From positions 1 to 64,000 of the forward strand of contig JAFKKO010000124.1 of the NCBI GenBank assembly GCA_017305455.1: a stretch of DNA of 64,000 bases. The letters run 5' to 3'. Of the stretch, positions 18,125-27,055 are shown in pieces; within the stretch, counting starts at the first letter, position 1, and every line of letters begins with the position of its first letter. A program made the translations under genes and the position numbers. The DNA is from Hyphomicrobiales bacterium. Lineage in GTDB: Bacteria; Pseudomonadota; Alphaproteobacteria; Rhizobiales; Xanthobacteraceae. The notes beneath the pieces were generated by a model. The model had not been told where the DNA came from, searched no databases, and was given only the letters and a program-made list of their open reading frames with translations.

Positions 18125-20284
18125 ATGGGTCGATGGCTTGCCGAAAAACTTCAGCAATGGCTGATCCTGGTTCTTGGCGTGGTCGTTATTGGTGGCGCCA
18201 TTGCGATCGGCGCACTGTTTCAGTCGGCATCCGGACCAACGAAGTCCGTTGAGGTTGCAGCCACCGTCCAGAATGAGACGGCCAAGCCGCAGGCACCGCC
18301 GTCGGCTGCTGCGCCTGCGCCATCTCCGAAGGCTGACGCGGTGCCTAAGGCAGCGCCCGCCAATCCAAGCGCGCAGGTCGCGCCCAAGGACAACAGCAAG
18401 ACAGCATCCCAGGCCCCCACTGATGTCGCCGCCGCCAATACCAAGACCAGTCAGGTCGCCGCGCCTGCAAACCAGGCAGCGCAGGCGGCTCCATCGATGA
18501 CGCACAACCATGCGGCAGCAGCGCCAGCGCCGACCACCGGGCAATCCGCGCCTCCTGCAGCGGCGCCTGTCGCGCTGACCGGCGATGCCGCGGCCGGCCG
18601 TCAGGTCTTCCGTAAATGCCAGGCCTGCCATTCTCTTGAAGCTGGCAAGAATGGACTCGGACCCTCGCTTGCGGGAATTGTCGGCGAGAAGGCCGCCGCT
18701 GTTCCGGGATACAATTTCTCGCCTGCGATGAAGGCGAGCAATTTGACTTGGGATGCTGCAACGCTCGACGCCTATCTCACCGATCCGCAGAAGGCGGTGC
18801 CGGGCAACAAGATGCCATTTCCGGGTTTGAAGACCGAGCGCGAGCGCAGCGCGGTGATTGCCTTCCTGACTGCCAACTCCAAGGCCGGTGGGACACCCGC
18901 GGTCGCGGCGCCTGCCGGCCAGACCGCCGCCGCCGCGCCGACACCCGCCCCGAGCGCGGTCTCTCCTTCGCTCTCTACGGTGCCGGGATCAAGCTATGTG
19001 CCGGGGCTGCGCTATACGCTACGCTCTGGCATTGCCGAGGGCCGCATGGTGTTCATCGGCGTTGGCGGCTCCATTGATGGTCAGGTCAACCCGCTGCTGT
19101 CGGCCGCGGAAGGGCAGGTCGTACAGATCACGCTGATCAACGGCGAAGGCGCCGAACATGACATTGTGTTCGCCGATCAGGGACCGGCCGGCTCCTCGGC
19201 CCATATTGTCGGCAAAGGCGCAAGCACAAGCATCGCCTTCTCGGCCTCCAAGGCCGGCGACTATCTCTACTATTGCAGTGTGCCTGGGCATCGGCTCGCC
19301 GGTATGGAAGGCAAATTCCTGATCACACCCCAGCCACCGCCGCAGACAGTGGTCGAGGCCGACATTTCACAGGAGCCCACGGCGGTTCCGCCGTCGGTGG
19401 GTAAACGCGGGCCGCAGACGGTGCGTGTCGATCTCGTCACCGTCGAGCTTGAGGCACGGCTCGCGGAAGGCACCACGTTCGGCTACTGGACGTTCAACGG
19501 CAAGGTGCCGGGCCCGATGCTGCGCGTCCGCGTCGGCGATACGGTCGAGGTGCATTTGAAGAACGCCGACGGGAGCTCGATGCTGCATTCGGTGGATTTC
19601 CATGCCGCGACCGGCCCCGGCGGGGGCGCCGCGTCCACGCAGACCAATCCGGGCGAGGAGAAGAGCTTCAGGTTCAAGGCCCTCACTCCCGGCCTGTTCG
19701 TTTACCACTGCGCCACGCCGATGGTCGCCCATCACATCGCGAACGGGATGTACGGACTCATCCTGGTCGAGCCCGAGGGTGGCCTGCCGCCGGTCGATCG
19801 CGAATACTATGTGATGCAGGGAGAAATTTATACCGATGGCGCATTCGGCCAGCACGGCAGCCAGGAGTTCAATGTCGAAAAACTGCTGAACGAGCGTCCG
19901 GAGTACTTTGTCTTCAACGGATCGGTGGGCGCGCTGTCCAAATTCCATCCGATGCAGGCCAAGGTAGGCGAGACCGTCCGCATCTATTTCGGTGTGGGCG
20001 GACCAAACTTCACCTCGTCGTTCCACGTCATCGGCGAAATCTTCGACAAGGTCTATAATCTCGGCGGTGTGACCAGCGAGCCGCTGCACGGCATCCAGAC
20101 GGTGACGGTGCCGGCCGGCGGTGCCGTCATTACCGAGTTCAAGGTCGATGTTCCCGGTAATTACACTCTGGTTGATCACGCTCTGGCGCGGGCCGAACGC
20201 GGACTGGTCGGCATCCTTCATGTCGAAGGAGCGCCGAACACCGATATTTTCGACGGCAAGATCGAACCGGGATCGGGACACTGA
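18125..20284 (+). CDS. nirK: Four-part copper nitrite reductase (membrane anchor, cytochrome c, cupredoxin, NirK core)
   Basis: A 719-residue protein that reduces nitrite to nitric oxide in the periplasm. A membrane helix (about 12-34) is followed by an Ala/Pro/Lys-rich linker, a class I cytochrome c with CQACH at 165-169 and axial Met near MPFPGL (about 230). Next is a cupredoxin domain with His in GAEHDIVF and the CSVPGHRLAGM copper loop (about 383-393). The NirK core occupies about 415-719. Its copper and catalytic residues are present: MLHSVDFHA (type 1 His, catalytic Asp, type 2 His), YHCATPMVAHHIANGMYG (type 2 His, type 1 Cys, His, Met), SFHVIGE (catalytic His) and LVDHAL (type 2 His). 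The tethered donor domains should shuttle electrons directly from the membrane. No nirV or nor genes are adjacent. Confidence 0.93.
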   Translation: MGRWLAEKLQQWLILVLGVVVIGGAIAIGALFQSASGPTKSVEVAATVQNETAKPQAPPSAAAPAPSPKADAVPKAAPANPSAQVAPKDNSKTASQAPTDVAAANTKTSQVAAPANQAAQAAPSMTHNHAAAAPAPTTGQSAPPAAAPVALTGDAAAGRQVFRKCQACHSLEAGKNGLGPSLAGIVGEKAAAVPGYNFSPAMKASNLTWDAATLDAYLTDPQKAVPGNKMPFPGLKTERERSAVIAFLTANSKAGGTPAVAAPAGQTAAAAPTPAPSAVSPSLSTVPGSSYVPGLRYTLRSGIAEGRMVFIGVGGSIDGQVNPLLSAAEGQVVQITLINGEGAEHDIVFADQGPAGSSAHIVGKGASTSIAFSASKAGDYLYYCSVPGHRLAGMEGKFLITPQPPPQTVVEADISQEPTAVPPSVGKRGPQTVRVDLVTVELEARLAEGTTFGYWTFNGKVPGPMLRVRVGDTVEVHLKNADGSSMLHSVDFHAATGPGGGAASTQTNPGEEKSFRFKALTPGLFVYHCATPMVAHHIANGMYGLILVEPEGGLPPVDREYYVMQGEIYTDGAFGQHGSQEFNVEKLLNERPEYFVFNGSVGALSKFHPMQAKVGETVRIYFGVGGPNFTSSFHVIGEIFDKVYNLGGVTSEPLHGIQTVTVPAGGAVITEFKVDVPGNYTLVDHALARAERGLVGILHVEGAPNTDIFDGKIEPGSGH

Positions 20285-20668
20285 AGCGCGCGCCCTTCCG
20301 AACTAGGATATTGGGCAGGGCGACGGCAGCCACTGATGGTGGACTGCTTCGTCATGGTCGGCGCGTTGGCGATGAATAGTCGCCGGTTACGCTCGATCAG
20401 GTGAGGCCGATCGCGCGGCTCACCAAGGAGGATCAGGTGATGGTCGTCCCGCCAATTCGCCGATCAACATGCTGACCGGCTTTAGCGTATTCAGTTGTCA
20501 ACGCAGATACCTCTATCATGAGCCTGCGAGGGTAATGCACCGCATGTCGCGTTCCCGCCTTTGATGCGAGACATCACAGTTGGAACTGCCAGGCTTCCTA
20601 GGCTGAGATTTGGAGGAACATGCCCGCTGCGATCCTGTTGCCACTCTGTTGAAACGAGGAGAGCAAGC
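20285..20668. other. Intergenic region after nirK, no gene recognised
   Basis: The 384-bp stretch between nirK and a small secreted-protein gene has no frame I can assign. AAGGAGG at about 20426 is followed by a very short frame that stops within a dozen codons, which may be a remnant. No terminator-like T-run hairpin is obvious. Confidence 0.4.
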
Positions 20669-20920
20669 ATGAAGAGAACTCTGATCACGGCCGTCTGCGT
20701 CGCTGCCTTTGCGGTTCCGGCTATGGCGCAGACAGGCACCACCACCACAAAGCCAACCACCAAGATGGAAAGTGGCAAAATGGCCCCGCCTGATGCCTCG
20801 AAGGGGACTTCGATGGATGCCAAACGCGGTATTCCGGGTAACCCGACCGCTGGCGGCGATGGCTCGCAGTCGAATCCGAAGTCATCCGCACCCGGAGCCA
20901 GCAAGGCGGGCGGCGGTTAA
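20669..20920 (+). CDS. Small secreted low-complexity protein
   Basis: An 83-residue protein with a clear signal peptide (MKRTLITAVCVAAFAVPAMA) and a mature part rich in Thr, Lys, Ser, Gly and Pro with no cysteine. A purine-rich ribosome site (CGAGGAGAGC) lies just before the ATG. Similar short periplasmic proteins of unknown role are common in Bradyrhizobium relatives. Function is not known; it is likely disordered. Confidence 0.7.
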   Translation: MKRTLITAVCVAAFAVPAMAQTGTTTTKPTTKMESGKMAPPDASKGTSMDAKRGIPGNPTAGGDGSQSNPKSSAPGASKAGGG

Positions 20921-21098
20921 CGCTCGTATCTTCTAATTCGCCCAAGACTTGGCCTTACGCTCGCCGCGTGGGGCTTTTCTTTGTCTGGACAACACGGACG
21001 GCGCCGGCGTTGCTTTTCAAATTCAATGGCTGTCGTGTTTCCGGGAACCTCTCTCACCGAAACGACATTAATCTCATTGTGAGAACGGAGACCGACGG

Positions 21099-22175
21099 AT
21101 GAAGGCGCCTGACGCTCGGAAAGGAATGCCGCCCGTCACGCTGTCTCGCAGCGAATTTATCGACCGCTATCATCGACGTTTTGTCGATCCGGTGTTTCGG
21201 CAACTTGAAGAGGAGATTGACGCTATCACCGCAGCGGCGTGGGATGCCTATAGCAATTCCCGCAAGTCGCCTTTGACTCGAAAGGCCGGCCCCGGATTTT
21301 CCGATCCTAACTACGATATCTCGGTGGACTGGCTCGCGGCTTCCCGTGCCATTCAGGATGCACAGCGCCGGCATGACAGCACTGACGAGGCATCTCGCAT
21401 TCTGATCATCAACGGCTCGCCCCGCAGCGAACATACCTGTCCGGGCGAAATGTCCAAGACATGGCGCCTGATCAAGCTGGCCGAGCCTGTGTTTCTGAAA
21501 GAAGGGTTCGAGGTGGATATCCTTGATCTGTCGCGGCTGAATTCGGAGTTCGGCAGGCATATTCATCCGTGCAAATCATGCGTCTCGACCTCGATCGCAC
21601 TCTGCCACTGGCCGTGCAGTTGCTATCCGAACCACTCGCTGGACCAGATCGATGACTGGATGAATGAGATTTACCCGCTATGGGTGGCCGCGCACGGCAT
21701 CTTCATCGTCACGCCGGTTCATTGGTATCAGGCCCCTACCGTGGTGAAAGCGATGATCGATCGGCTCGTTTGCGCCGACGGCGGCAACCCGGATCCAAGC
21801 TCGACCCATGGCAAGACCGTGACCGAAGCCAAGCAGCTCGAGTTGCAAGGCTGGCCATATCCGAAGCATCTTTCAGGGCGGCATTTTGGCCTTGTGGTGC
21901 ATGGCGACAGTGTCGGCGCGGAAACATTGCGGCGTTCGCTCGCGGACTGGCTGACGGATATGTCCCTGATCTCTGCGGGGCGGAGCGGCGAGAGAGATGG
22001 CTATATCGGCTACATGGAGCCCTACGCCGTCTCGCATGATCAGCTTGATCAGGACACTGAGTTTCAGCAGGACGCACTGAATGTTGCCCATGCGCTTGCC
22101 AATGCCGTCAGGCTTTCCCAACAGGGAAGATTTGAAAATCCAGGAAAGGGCTTGCGCGAGCCCAATCCCAAATGA
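21099..22175 (+). CDS. Flavodoxin-fold NAD(P)H-dependent FMN reductase-like protein
   Basis: A 358-residue protein. The N-terminal ~100 residues are helical and unassigned. From about residue 101, ILIINGSPRSEHTCPGEMSK is the FMN phosphate-binding loop of the NADPH-dependent FMN reductase family, followed by IFIVTPVHWYQAPTVVKAMI, the classic P-V-H-W-Y segment. A cysteine cluster, CKSCVSTSIALCHWPCSC, might bind a metal or form disulphides and is not usual in the family. A good GGAG ribosome site precedes the ATG. The electron acceptor is unknown. Confidence 0.8.
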   Translation: MKAPDARKGMPPVTLSRSEFIDRYHRRFVDPVFRQLEEEIDAITAAAWDAYSNSRKSPLTRKAGPGFSDPNYDISVDWLAASRAIQDAQRRHDSTDEASRILIINGSPRSEHTCPGEMSKTWRLIKLAEPVFLKEGFEVDILDLSRLNSEFGRHIHPCKSCVSTSIALCHWPCSCYPNHSLDQIDDWMNEIYPLWVAAHGIFIVTPVHWYQAPTVVKAMIDRLVCADGGNPDPSSTHGKTVTEAKQLELQGWPYPKHLSGRHFGLVVHGDSVGAETLRRSLADWLTDMSLISAGRSGERDGYIGYMEPYAVSHDQLDQDTEFQQDALNVAHALANAVRLSQQGRFENPGKGLREPNPK

Positions 22176-22305
22176 CCCGAGCCTTTCCCCGGAAGCTCGT
22201 ATCCTCAAATTCCTTTGCAGCGAGGCAGATGGCTTGAAGTCCGGAACACGCCTGCGCAGACGCGGTTGAAGCCCTGTATCTTTCAAGAAACAAGGGATGT
22301 TTAAA

Positions 22306-22836
22306 ATGAAAATCGCATCTGCCCTCGCCATTCTCGTTCTCGCCACAGCGCCCGCCTTCGCGCAATCAGTCGGTGAGAAGACCGGCGTCAACTCGGCGTT
22401 GGGAATTGCGCCGACAACGGCGGACTTCGTCAAGGAAGCTGCGATGAGCGATATGCTGGAAATCAAATCCAGCCAGCTTGCAAAGCAGAAAGGAACACCG
22501 GCCGAGCAAACCTTTGCCGAGCAGATGATCACCGATCACACCAAGACCAGTACGGAGCTCAAGGAACTGGTGAGCAGCGGCGCGGTTCAGGCTCAGATCC
22601 CGGCGAAGCTGGACAGTTCCGCGCAAAGCAAACTCGATAAACTGAATGACCCTCAGCCGGAGAAGTTCGCGAAAGCCTACAGCTCGATGCAGGTCTCCGC
22701 GCACAAGGATGCGGTCTCACTTTTCGAGCGTTATGCCAAGGGCGGCGACAATGCCAAATTGAAGGAGTGGGCCGGCAAGACTCTTCCCACTCTTCAGCAT
22801 CATCTGCAGATGGCGCAGGATCTGGACAAGAAATGA
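22306..22836 (+). CDS. DUF4142 secreted protein
   Basis: A 176-residue protein with signal peptide MKIASALAILVLATAPAFA and the DUF4142 pattern. That pattern includes DFVKEAAMSDMLEIKSSQLA, FAEQMITDHTKTSTELKELV and a closing LPTLQHHLQMAQDL. DUF4142 proteins are ferritin-like four-helix bundles exported to the periplasm, often linked to stress, with no proven activity. The ATG at 22306 has AAGGG nine bases upstream, whereas the ATG at 22297 touches that site, so 22306 is preferred. Confidence 0.85.
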   Translation: MKIASALAILVLATAPAFAQSVGEKTGVNSALGIAPTTADFVKEAAMSDMLEIKSSQLAKQKGTPAEQTFAEQMITDHTKTSTELKELVSSGAVQAQIPAKLDSSAQSKLDKLNDPQPEKFAKAYSSMQVSAHKDAVSLFERYAKGGDNAKLKEWAGKTLPTLQHHLQMAQDLDKK

Positions 22837-22899
22837 GCGATCACTGATCATCCAGTCTATGCGGCGTGACAAAAATAGCCCGCGTCCTGATCGGAACAC

Positions 22900-23085
22900 C
22901 CGGATGGCGACGCTTCATGGCGTTGGCCGTTTTTCCCGCAGGGCTCAATGAATGGACGCAACGGATCCGATCCTGGAAACGGCAAAGTTGCGACGTCTAC
23001 GTCTATTTCGACAATGACCAGAAAAGCGCGCGCCGGCCGATGCTTTCAAGCTCTTGCAGATTTTAACCCAAGGCGTCCTGCCGCG
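22900..23085 (+). pseudogene. DUF72 (YecE-like) gene remnant with frameshifts
   Basis: Pieces of a DUF72 C-terminus appear in three frames. They are TLHGVGRF (cf. RLHG), then LNEWTQRIRSWKRQ with DVYVYFDNDQK, then KRAPADAFKLLQIL after a one-base slip at about 23027. The order matches intact DUF72 proteins, but no frame is continuous and the N-terminal two thirds are absent. The rest of 22837-23272 shows nothing else I can name. Confidence 0.75.
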
Positions 23086-23272
23086 GCTGGGCCGGTCATT
23101 CGCCCAACGATGAAGGTCATGTGGAACGTGAGGTTTTCGTCGCGGTTCTCGCCAAGGCTTGCAAGGCAGAGCGGTTAGGTCTCGGCTTCCCGCTCGACCG
23201 GCTAATGTTTTGCTCAGGAAAGCGGCACCGACGCGCAAGCGATATGCCGCCCGGCACGCCTAGGAGGCAATC

Positions 23273-23488
23273 ATGGGACTAGCAAATTATTCCATTATCG
23301 ATCACGGCGACAAATGGGTTGTTCTCCACGATGGTGAGGCCGAAGGTGATTTCGAAACCAAGGAAGCGGCGTTTGAATCCGCTGTCGCGGCGGCATCTGT
23401 GGCCGTGAGAGAAGGGCACGAGGTTCATGTCAGCGTTCCAGGTCGGGAAGCTGGCAACAAAACCGCGCTGGGTGCTCGCAACCCTTGA
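23273..23488 (+). CDS. DUF2188-like small protein
   Basis: A 71-residue protein preceded by a strong AGGAGG site (23261-23266). The form YSIIDHGDKWVVLHDGE...FETKEAAFESAVAAAS...GHEVHVSVPG follows DUF2188 proteins, with a beta hairpin and one helix. These are frequent in rhizobia and have no known reaction. Confidence 0.78.
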   Translation: MGLANYSIIDHGDKWVVLHDGEAEGDFETKEAAFESAVAAASVAVREGHEVHVSVPGREAGNKTALGARNP

Positions 23489-23617
23489 TGCTCACCGGTT
23501 TGCCGCGTCGCAGCCTGCAAGTTCCGCTTCTCCGTTAAAAAAGACTCGCTATCGGTGTAATAAAAGCTCAGCATGAGGCTCGTTCTCTCACGAGATGCCT
23601 GCACAAGGATCGTAGTG

Positions 23618-23806
23618 ATGGACCAGCTAGTGCCGTTCGAGCAGAAATGGAAGATCCTCGCCGAGCAAGCGCGAGATGAGGCTGCCAGGCGTCCTGCCGG
23701 ACGCGCACGCGACGCTATTTTGAAAAAGGCAGAATCGCTGGAGCGCTCGATTGCTATCAATGAGCTGTTGAACTCCAAGACCTTGCATCAGCCACACAGC
23801 AAGTGA
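23618..23806 (+). CDS. Small conserved hypothetical protein
   Basis: A 62-residue, mostly helical, charged protein starting MDQLVPFEQKWKILAEQA. AAGGAT eight bases before the ATG is a fair ribosome site. The pattern FE.KWKILAEQARDEA.R.P.G..RDA.LKKA resembles short proteins common in Bradyrhizobium genomes. No function is known. Confidence 0.6.
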   Translation: MDQLVPFEQKWKILAEQARDEAARRPAGRARDAILKKAESLERSIAINELLNSKTLHQPHSK

Positions 23807-23835
23807 ATTTCGAAAGACCTGTCCGAATATTGCGT

Positions 23836-24108
23836 TCAGGCTGTCGGTAAGCAGGGTCGAGAGAACAACCGCAGTGAGCGCGCAAAAGGCGATCTGCTGA
23901 AACCGATCCATATGGCGATAAAGATGTTGGTGCATGGAGCGCGCTGGGCAACAGGCCCTGGTTCGTCGTGAGGTAAATTCTGTTCGGCCTTCTTTGTTGG
24001 CGGTGTCGGACGGAGTTTCGGCTTTTGCTTCACGCGCAGCTCGGCTTGAACAAGATCGTCTTCCATCGGCCTATCGTGACTGCGTTGCGGGTCGTATTTT
24101 CCGATCAT
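23836..24108 (-). CDS. Hypothetical small protein
   Basis: A 90-residue frame whose ATG (24106-24108) has a near-ideal AAGGAG seven bases upstream. The N-terminal part is basic and Pro-rich (KQKPKLRPTPPTKKAEQN), followed by one hydrophobic stretch, TNIFIAIWIGF, that could be a membrane helix. I do not recognise it. The C-terminal end overlaps no other gene but is rather Arg/Pro/Leu-rich and could be out of true frame. Confidence 0.42.
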   Translation of the reverse strand: MIGKYDPQRSHDRPMEDDLVQAELRVKQKPKLRPTPPTKKAEQNLPHDEPGPVAQRAPCTNIFIAIWIGFSRSPFARSLRLFSRPCLPTA

Positions 24109-24269
24109 GGTCGAGCTCCTTAAGAGGGAATCCCGCCCGGAATATTGGGTAGGCCGAGGGAAACCCGCGTGGACCCCCGCGTCGCCCGGCTTCAGGAGCG
24201 GGCTCGCGATCATTGGCAAAACTCTCCAAACCACCACGCCGGTGGTCTCCTTGCTGACCGGTTGCGCCG

Positions 24270-24449
24270 CCGGTCTGTAGCTGCTGGCTTCGTGGCTGTG
24301 TTCGCTACCCTTTCGGCCAGCCTGCGCGGCAAGCTCATGATCCTGCGAGAAGCTGCGCTTCTCGTTGGCGCGCTGGAGCCACCCTTTGAGGCGATATCGC
24401 GCTGCTCGCTTTCGTCCATGCCGGCGAAGCCGCGCCCTTGGTTTGTCAT
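24270..24449 (-). pseudogene. KGG-type stress protein gene with a frameshift
   Basis: From the ATG at 24449, with GGAG at proper spacing, the frame gives GRGFAGMDESEQRDIASKGG, the first KGG repeat of Con-10/GsiB-like stress proteins. About 27 codons in, the similarity jumps to the +2 frame, which gives NEKRSFSQDHELAAQAGRKG followed by SEHSHEAS, the second repeat. The loss of one base after the first repeat explains this. The shifted frame then runs on without its own stop toward the hypothetical gene at 23836-24108. Confidence 0.7.
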
Positions 24450-24477
24450 TGCATTACTCCAAGTCCTTCGAGGTAAC

Positions 24478-24674
24478 GCGCCGGTCGACGAACCGGTGTT
24501 ATCGGATGTGGTGTTCAGCGGCCGAAAAGCCGGCCGAGCTTCATATGCGGCGCGGGTCCCGCCGCGTGCTGATTGCGGCTTCGCCACCTTCGCCGATAAT
24601 CCGATCTGTGCAGTGGTGCCTGCGGAAATCAAGCTGGCGCGGATTGCGGAGGCTGTTGCCCGTGTACGTAACGG
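24478..24674 (+). pseudogene. Deleted copy of the metE-like gene (3' part)
   Basis: The segment matches the metE-like gene in two blocks: DEPVLSDVVFSG (cf. 17181-17216) and then DCGFATFADNPICAVVPAE to ARIAEAVARVR (cf. 17632-17732). About 380 bp between them are deleted, and a slip in the first block changes frame. It is an old, decayed duplicate with no start codon of its own. Confidence 0.8.
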
Positions 24675-24802
24675 CGGCCAAATAGCGCTGGCGTTTTATC
24701 CGATTGTTTCGTATTTTAAGATGTAAATGTAATGTATCTAAATAGACGACTCATTTGAGATCGCTTGGTCTGCGTTCAATGCATGCAAAGGAAACACGCG
24801 AC

Positions 24803-25258
24803 ATGACAAAACTTATGGTGGCTACAGTCGGTCTCGTCGTTCTGCTCGCGATCCCGATGGGAGCCAGCGCGCAGAACCTGATCGCACTGGATGCGGCAGC
24901 GATCGATTCGGTCCCCGGCAAGACGACACCGGAGAAGATTGTCATTCGTTCATTGCTGCAATCCGCTGGAGACGTCGTGGCTGCGCGGGTCTCGTTGCCG
25001 GCCAATAGCGATATTGCTCCTCATCCGCACCCGGCAGGCAAGGTGGCCATCGTCACGGTCCTGTCCGGCGATTTCAAGATCGGTCTTGGCGACAAGTTCG
25101 ATGCTGCGGCCCTAAAGGCGGTGGCGCCCGGTGGAGTCATTGTTCTCCGCGATGCCGATCCCAAACATTTTGCTCGCACAGGCAATGGTCCGGTCGAATT
25201 GATGTTGCTGGCGGCCCCGAAGGCATCAATCGCGCCTGTGTGGCTCGGCGATAAATAG
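24803..25258 (+). CDS. Secreted cupin-domain protein
   Basis: A 151-residue protein. The signal peptide MTKLMVATVGLVVLLAIPMG..ASA leads to a single cupin barrel with ANSDIAPHPHPAGKVAIVTVLSGDFKIGLGDKF (metal-binding His pair in HPHP) and the second motif region DADPKHFARTG. AAAGGA ten bases upstream of the ATG supports the start over in-frame codons from 24755. Periplasmic cupins of this type are of unknown reaction. Confidence 0.8.
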   Translation: MTKLMVATVGLVVLLAIPMGASAQNLIALDAAAIDSVPGKTTPEKIVIRSLLQSAGDVVAARVSLPANSDIAPHPHPAGKVAIVTVLSGDFKIGLGDKFDAAALKAVAPGGVIVLRDADPKHFARTGNGPVELMLLAAPKASIAPVWLGDK

Positions 25259-25374
25259 GGTGGAGGTCGGCGGGTCCCAAACACGAGATGACAGGTTCAC
25301 CATGGCGCTCCGCCGCCGGCCTGCTTTTCGGTAAAGCTTCAACCCACATCAAAGTTAAAGTCACTGGTGCAATC

Positions 25375-26001
25375 ATGAACAGTCCGTCGCTTCCGGCATT
25401 TTTCGACGACGCGCCGTCTCTGCTCCTGCGCGACCCGCTCGCTGAGTTGCTCGGGGCCGCGGAGGGCGGCGTCATGCAATATGGCTATGCCGACGCGGTA
25501 AGGCTTGCAGGCCATTCCTGCCCGACCGTAGCGGGCGCGTATCTCGCAGTCCGCAGCGGACTACGCGCGCTTTACGACAACGAAATTCCGGAACGCGGCA
25601 ATATCGAGGTGCATATGCGGGACGCGCGCGATCACGGCACTACGGGAGTTGTTGCGGCTGTCGCGACGCTCCTCACTGGAGCCGCGGCGGAGACGGGTTT
25701 TCAGGGCATCGGCGCCGCCGGAAAGTTCGCCCGCAGGGATCTGCTGTTCTTCGGCGCCGGGATCGAGGGACTCCTCGCGTTGCGACTGCGCGACGGTGGA
25801 CGCGGTGTTCAACTCGATCTCGACATGTCGCAGGTCCCGGCCGATCCGGGAATGGCCAAGCTCCTGCCGCAGGTGATCGCCGGTCTCGCAAATGCGGAGG
25901 AGACGCAGCGCTTCGCCACGCTCTGGCAGGATCGCGTCCGTCGCATGCTGATCGAGCATGCGGATGATCCGGCGCTCGTCCGGGTATGGGACTGGGCTTA
26001 A
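25375..26001 (+). CDS. FmdE-like domain protein
   Basis: A 208-residue protein with RLAGHSCPTVAGAYLAVRSG near residue 45, resembling the GHxCPG segment of FmdE (formylmethanofuran dehydrogenase subunit E-like) proteins. TGVVAAVATLLTGAAAETGF then fits the family's second helix, but the usual second cysteine is absent. FmdE-like proteins outside methanogens are uncharacterised and often lie near molybdenum enzymes or carry metal sites. The start at 25375 (MNSPSLPAFF) is chosen because upstream residues look random; the ribosome site is weak. Confidence 0.65.
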   Translation: MNSPSLPAFFDDAPSLLLRDPLAELLGAAEGGVMQYGYADAVRLAGHSCPTVAGAYLAVRSGLRALYDNEIPERGNIEVHMRDARDHGTTGVVAAVATLLTGAAAETGFQGIGAAGKFARRDLLFFGAGIEGLLALRLRDGGRGVQLDLDMSQVPADPGMAKLLPQVIAGLANAEETQRFATLWQDRVRRMLIEHADDPALVRVWDWA

Positions 26002-26605
26002 GCAGCAGGCCCGCGCTCGCTCCCTTGTTAAGCCGCGCGTCGATGACCGGGGCCGGGAACTGCATCGCGATTCGTACCGTGCCACCTTCTTTCTTGGAGG
26101 CCGCGGAGAGCGGAACCGTAACGAGTCGCTCGGCGTGGTAGGCCATGGAGCCTTCTGGACAGCAGCAATTTTCCGGCTGATATTGACACCATATGCTGCG
26201 AGCAATTGCCGCGAAGCCTTCCGTAGTCGAATTGACCATGGGACGGATGGAGGAAGGTCGCCGATCGATGCATAGGGCAGGGCCTTGTTCCCCTTGCTGC
26301 GATCGGTTGCGGACGGCCGGACAGGATTATCGTCATGTCGGATACGGTCCGCGAAGAACTCATGACGCTATGAAATCGATCCTCGGAGGTGTCCTTCTCG
26401 CCGCGGGAGGAACCGATTGCCGCCTCCGATCGAGGTTGACACAAATATTCAAGCGCGATGAACGAAGCCGTTCTTGAGGTCGATCAAACTGTCAGGTGGC
26501 CTACGGTTAATATGTTTGCGGCGTCGGTCTGAAGGTTTTGGTGCAAGTGCGGTCACAGCACGCCACCCGGATCGCTGCGCCAGGAAACAACTTCTGGAGA
26601 TGAGC
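26002..26605. other. Intergenic region, no gene supported
   Basis: About 600 bp between the FmdE-like and host-attachment-type genes. Frames exist on both strands, including a minus-strand one with GGTVRIAMQFPAPVIDARLN, but none has a ribosome site or a family match. It sits in the decayed stretch of the window and may be remnant DNA. Confidence 0.35.
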
Positions 26606-27055
26606 ATGTTCAGAATTCCGCATGATGCCCTTGTGTTTGTTGGCGACGGCCAGAAAGCCTTGTTCTTGCGAAATGTCGGCGATGCTTTGTCGCCCAGCTT
26701 CAAGACCGAGAAGGTCTTTGAAGACAAGAATCCGTCGACTCGCGAACAGGGGAGTGACCGGCCCGGGCGCGTAAGCGAGGCAGCACTCCCCGGCCGGCGC
26801 AGTGCAGTCGAGCAGACGGATTGGCATGAGATCGAGGAGCGTTGCTTTGCGCAAAAGGTCGCCTCGGCCATGGAAAAAATGGTCCGGGCCAGCGAAAACA
26901 GTGTTCTTGTCGTGGTGGCACCGCCGAGAACACTCGCTGATTTGCGAAATGCCTTTCATGACGATGTGAAAGCTCGTCTTGTTGCCGAGATCAACAAGGA
27001 CCTGACGAAAATGCCGGTCGACAAGATTGGAAAGTATCTTTTGGATAATGCCTGA
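26606..27055 (+). CDS. Host-attachment-type protein (Host_attach family)
   Basis: A 149-residue protein starting MFRIPHDALVFVGDGQKALFL. It continues with FKTEKVFEDKNPSTREQGSDRPGR and a C-terminal VLVVVAPPRTLADLRNAFHDDVKARLVAEINKDLTKMPVDKI. This is the pattern of the family annotated as 'protein required for attachment to host cells' in Agrobacterium relatives. The fold is related to ribonuclease/eRF1-like proteins; the real role is unproved. GGAG lies six bases upstream of 26606, which makes this ATG better than the one at 26600. Confidence 0.83.
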   Translation: MFRIPHDALVFVGDGQKALFLRNVGDALSPSFKTEKVFEDKNPSTREQGSDRPGRVSEAALPGRRSAVEQTDWHEIEERCFAQKVASAMEKMVRASENSVLVVVAPPRTLADLRNAFHDDVKARLVAEINKDLTKMPVDKIGKYLLDNA

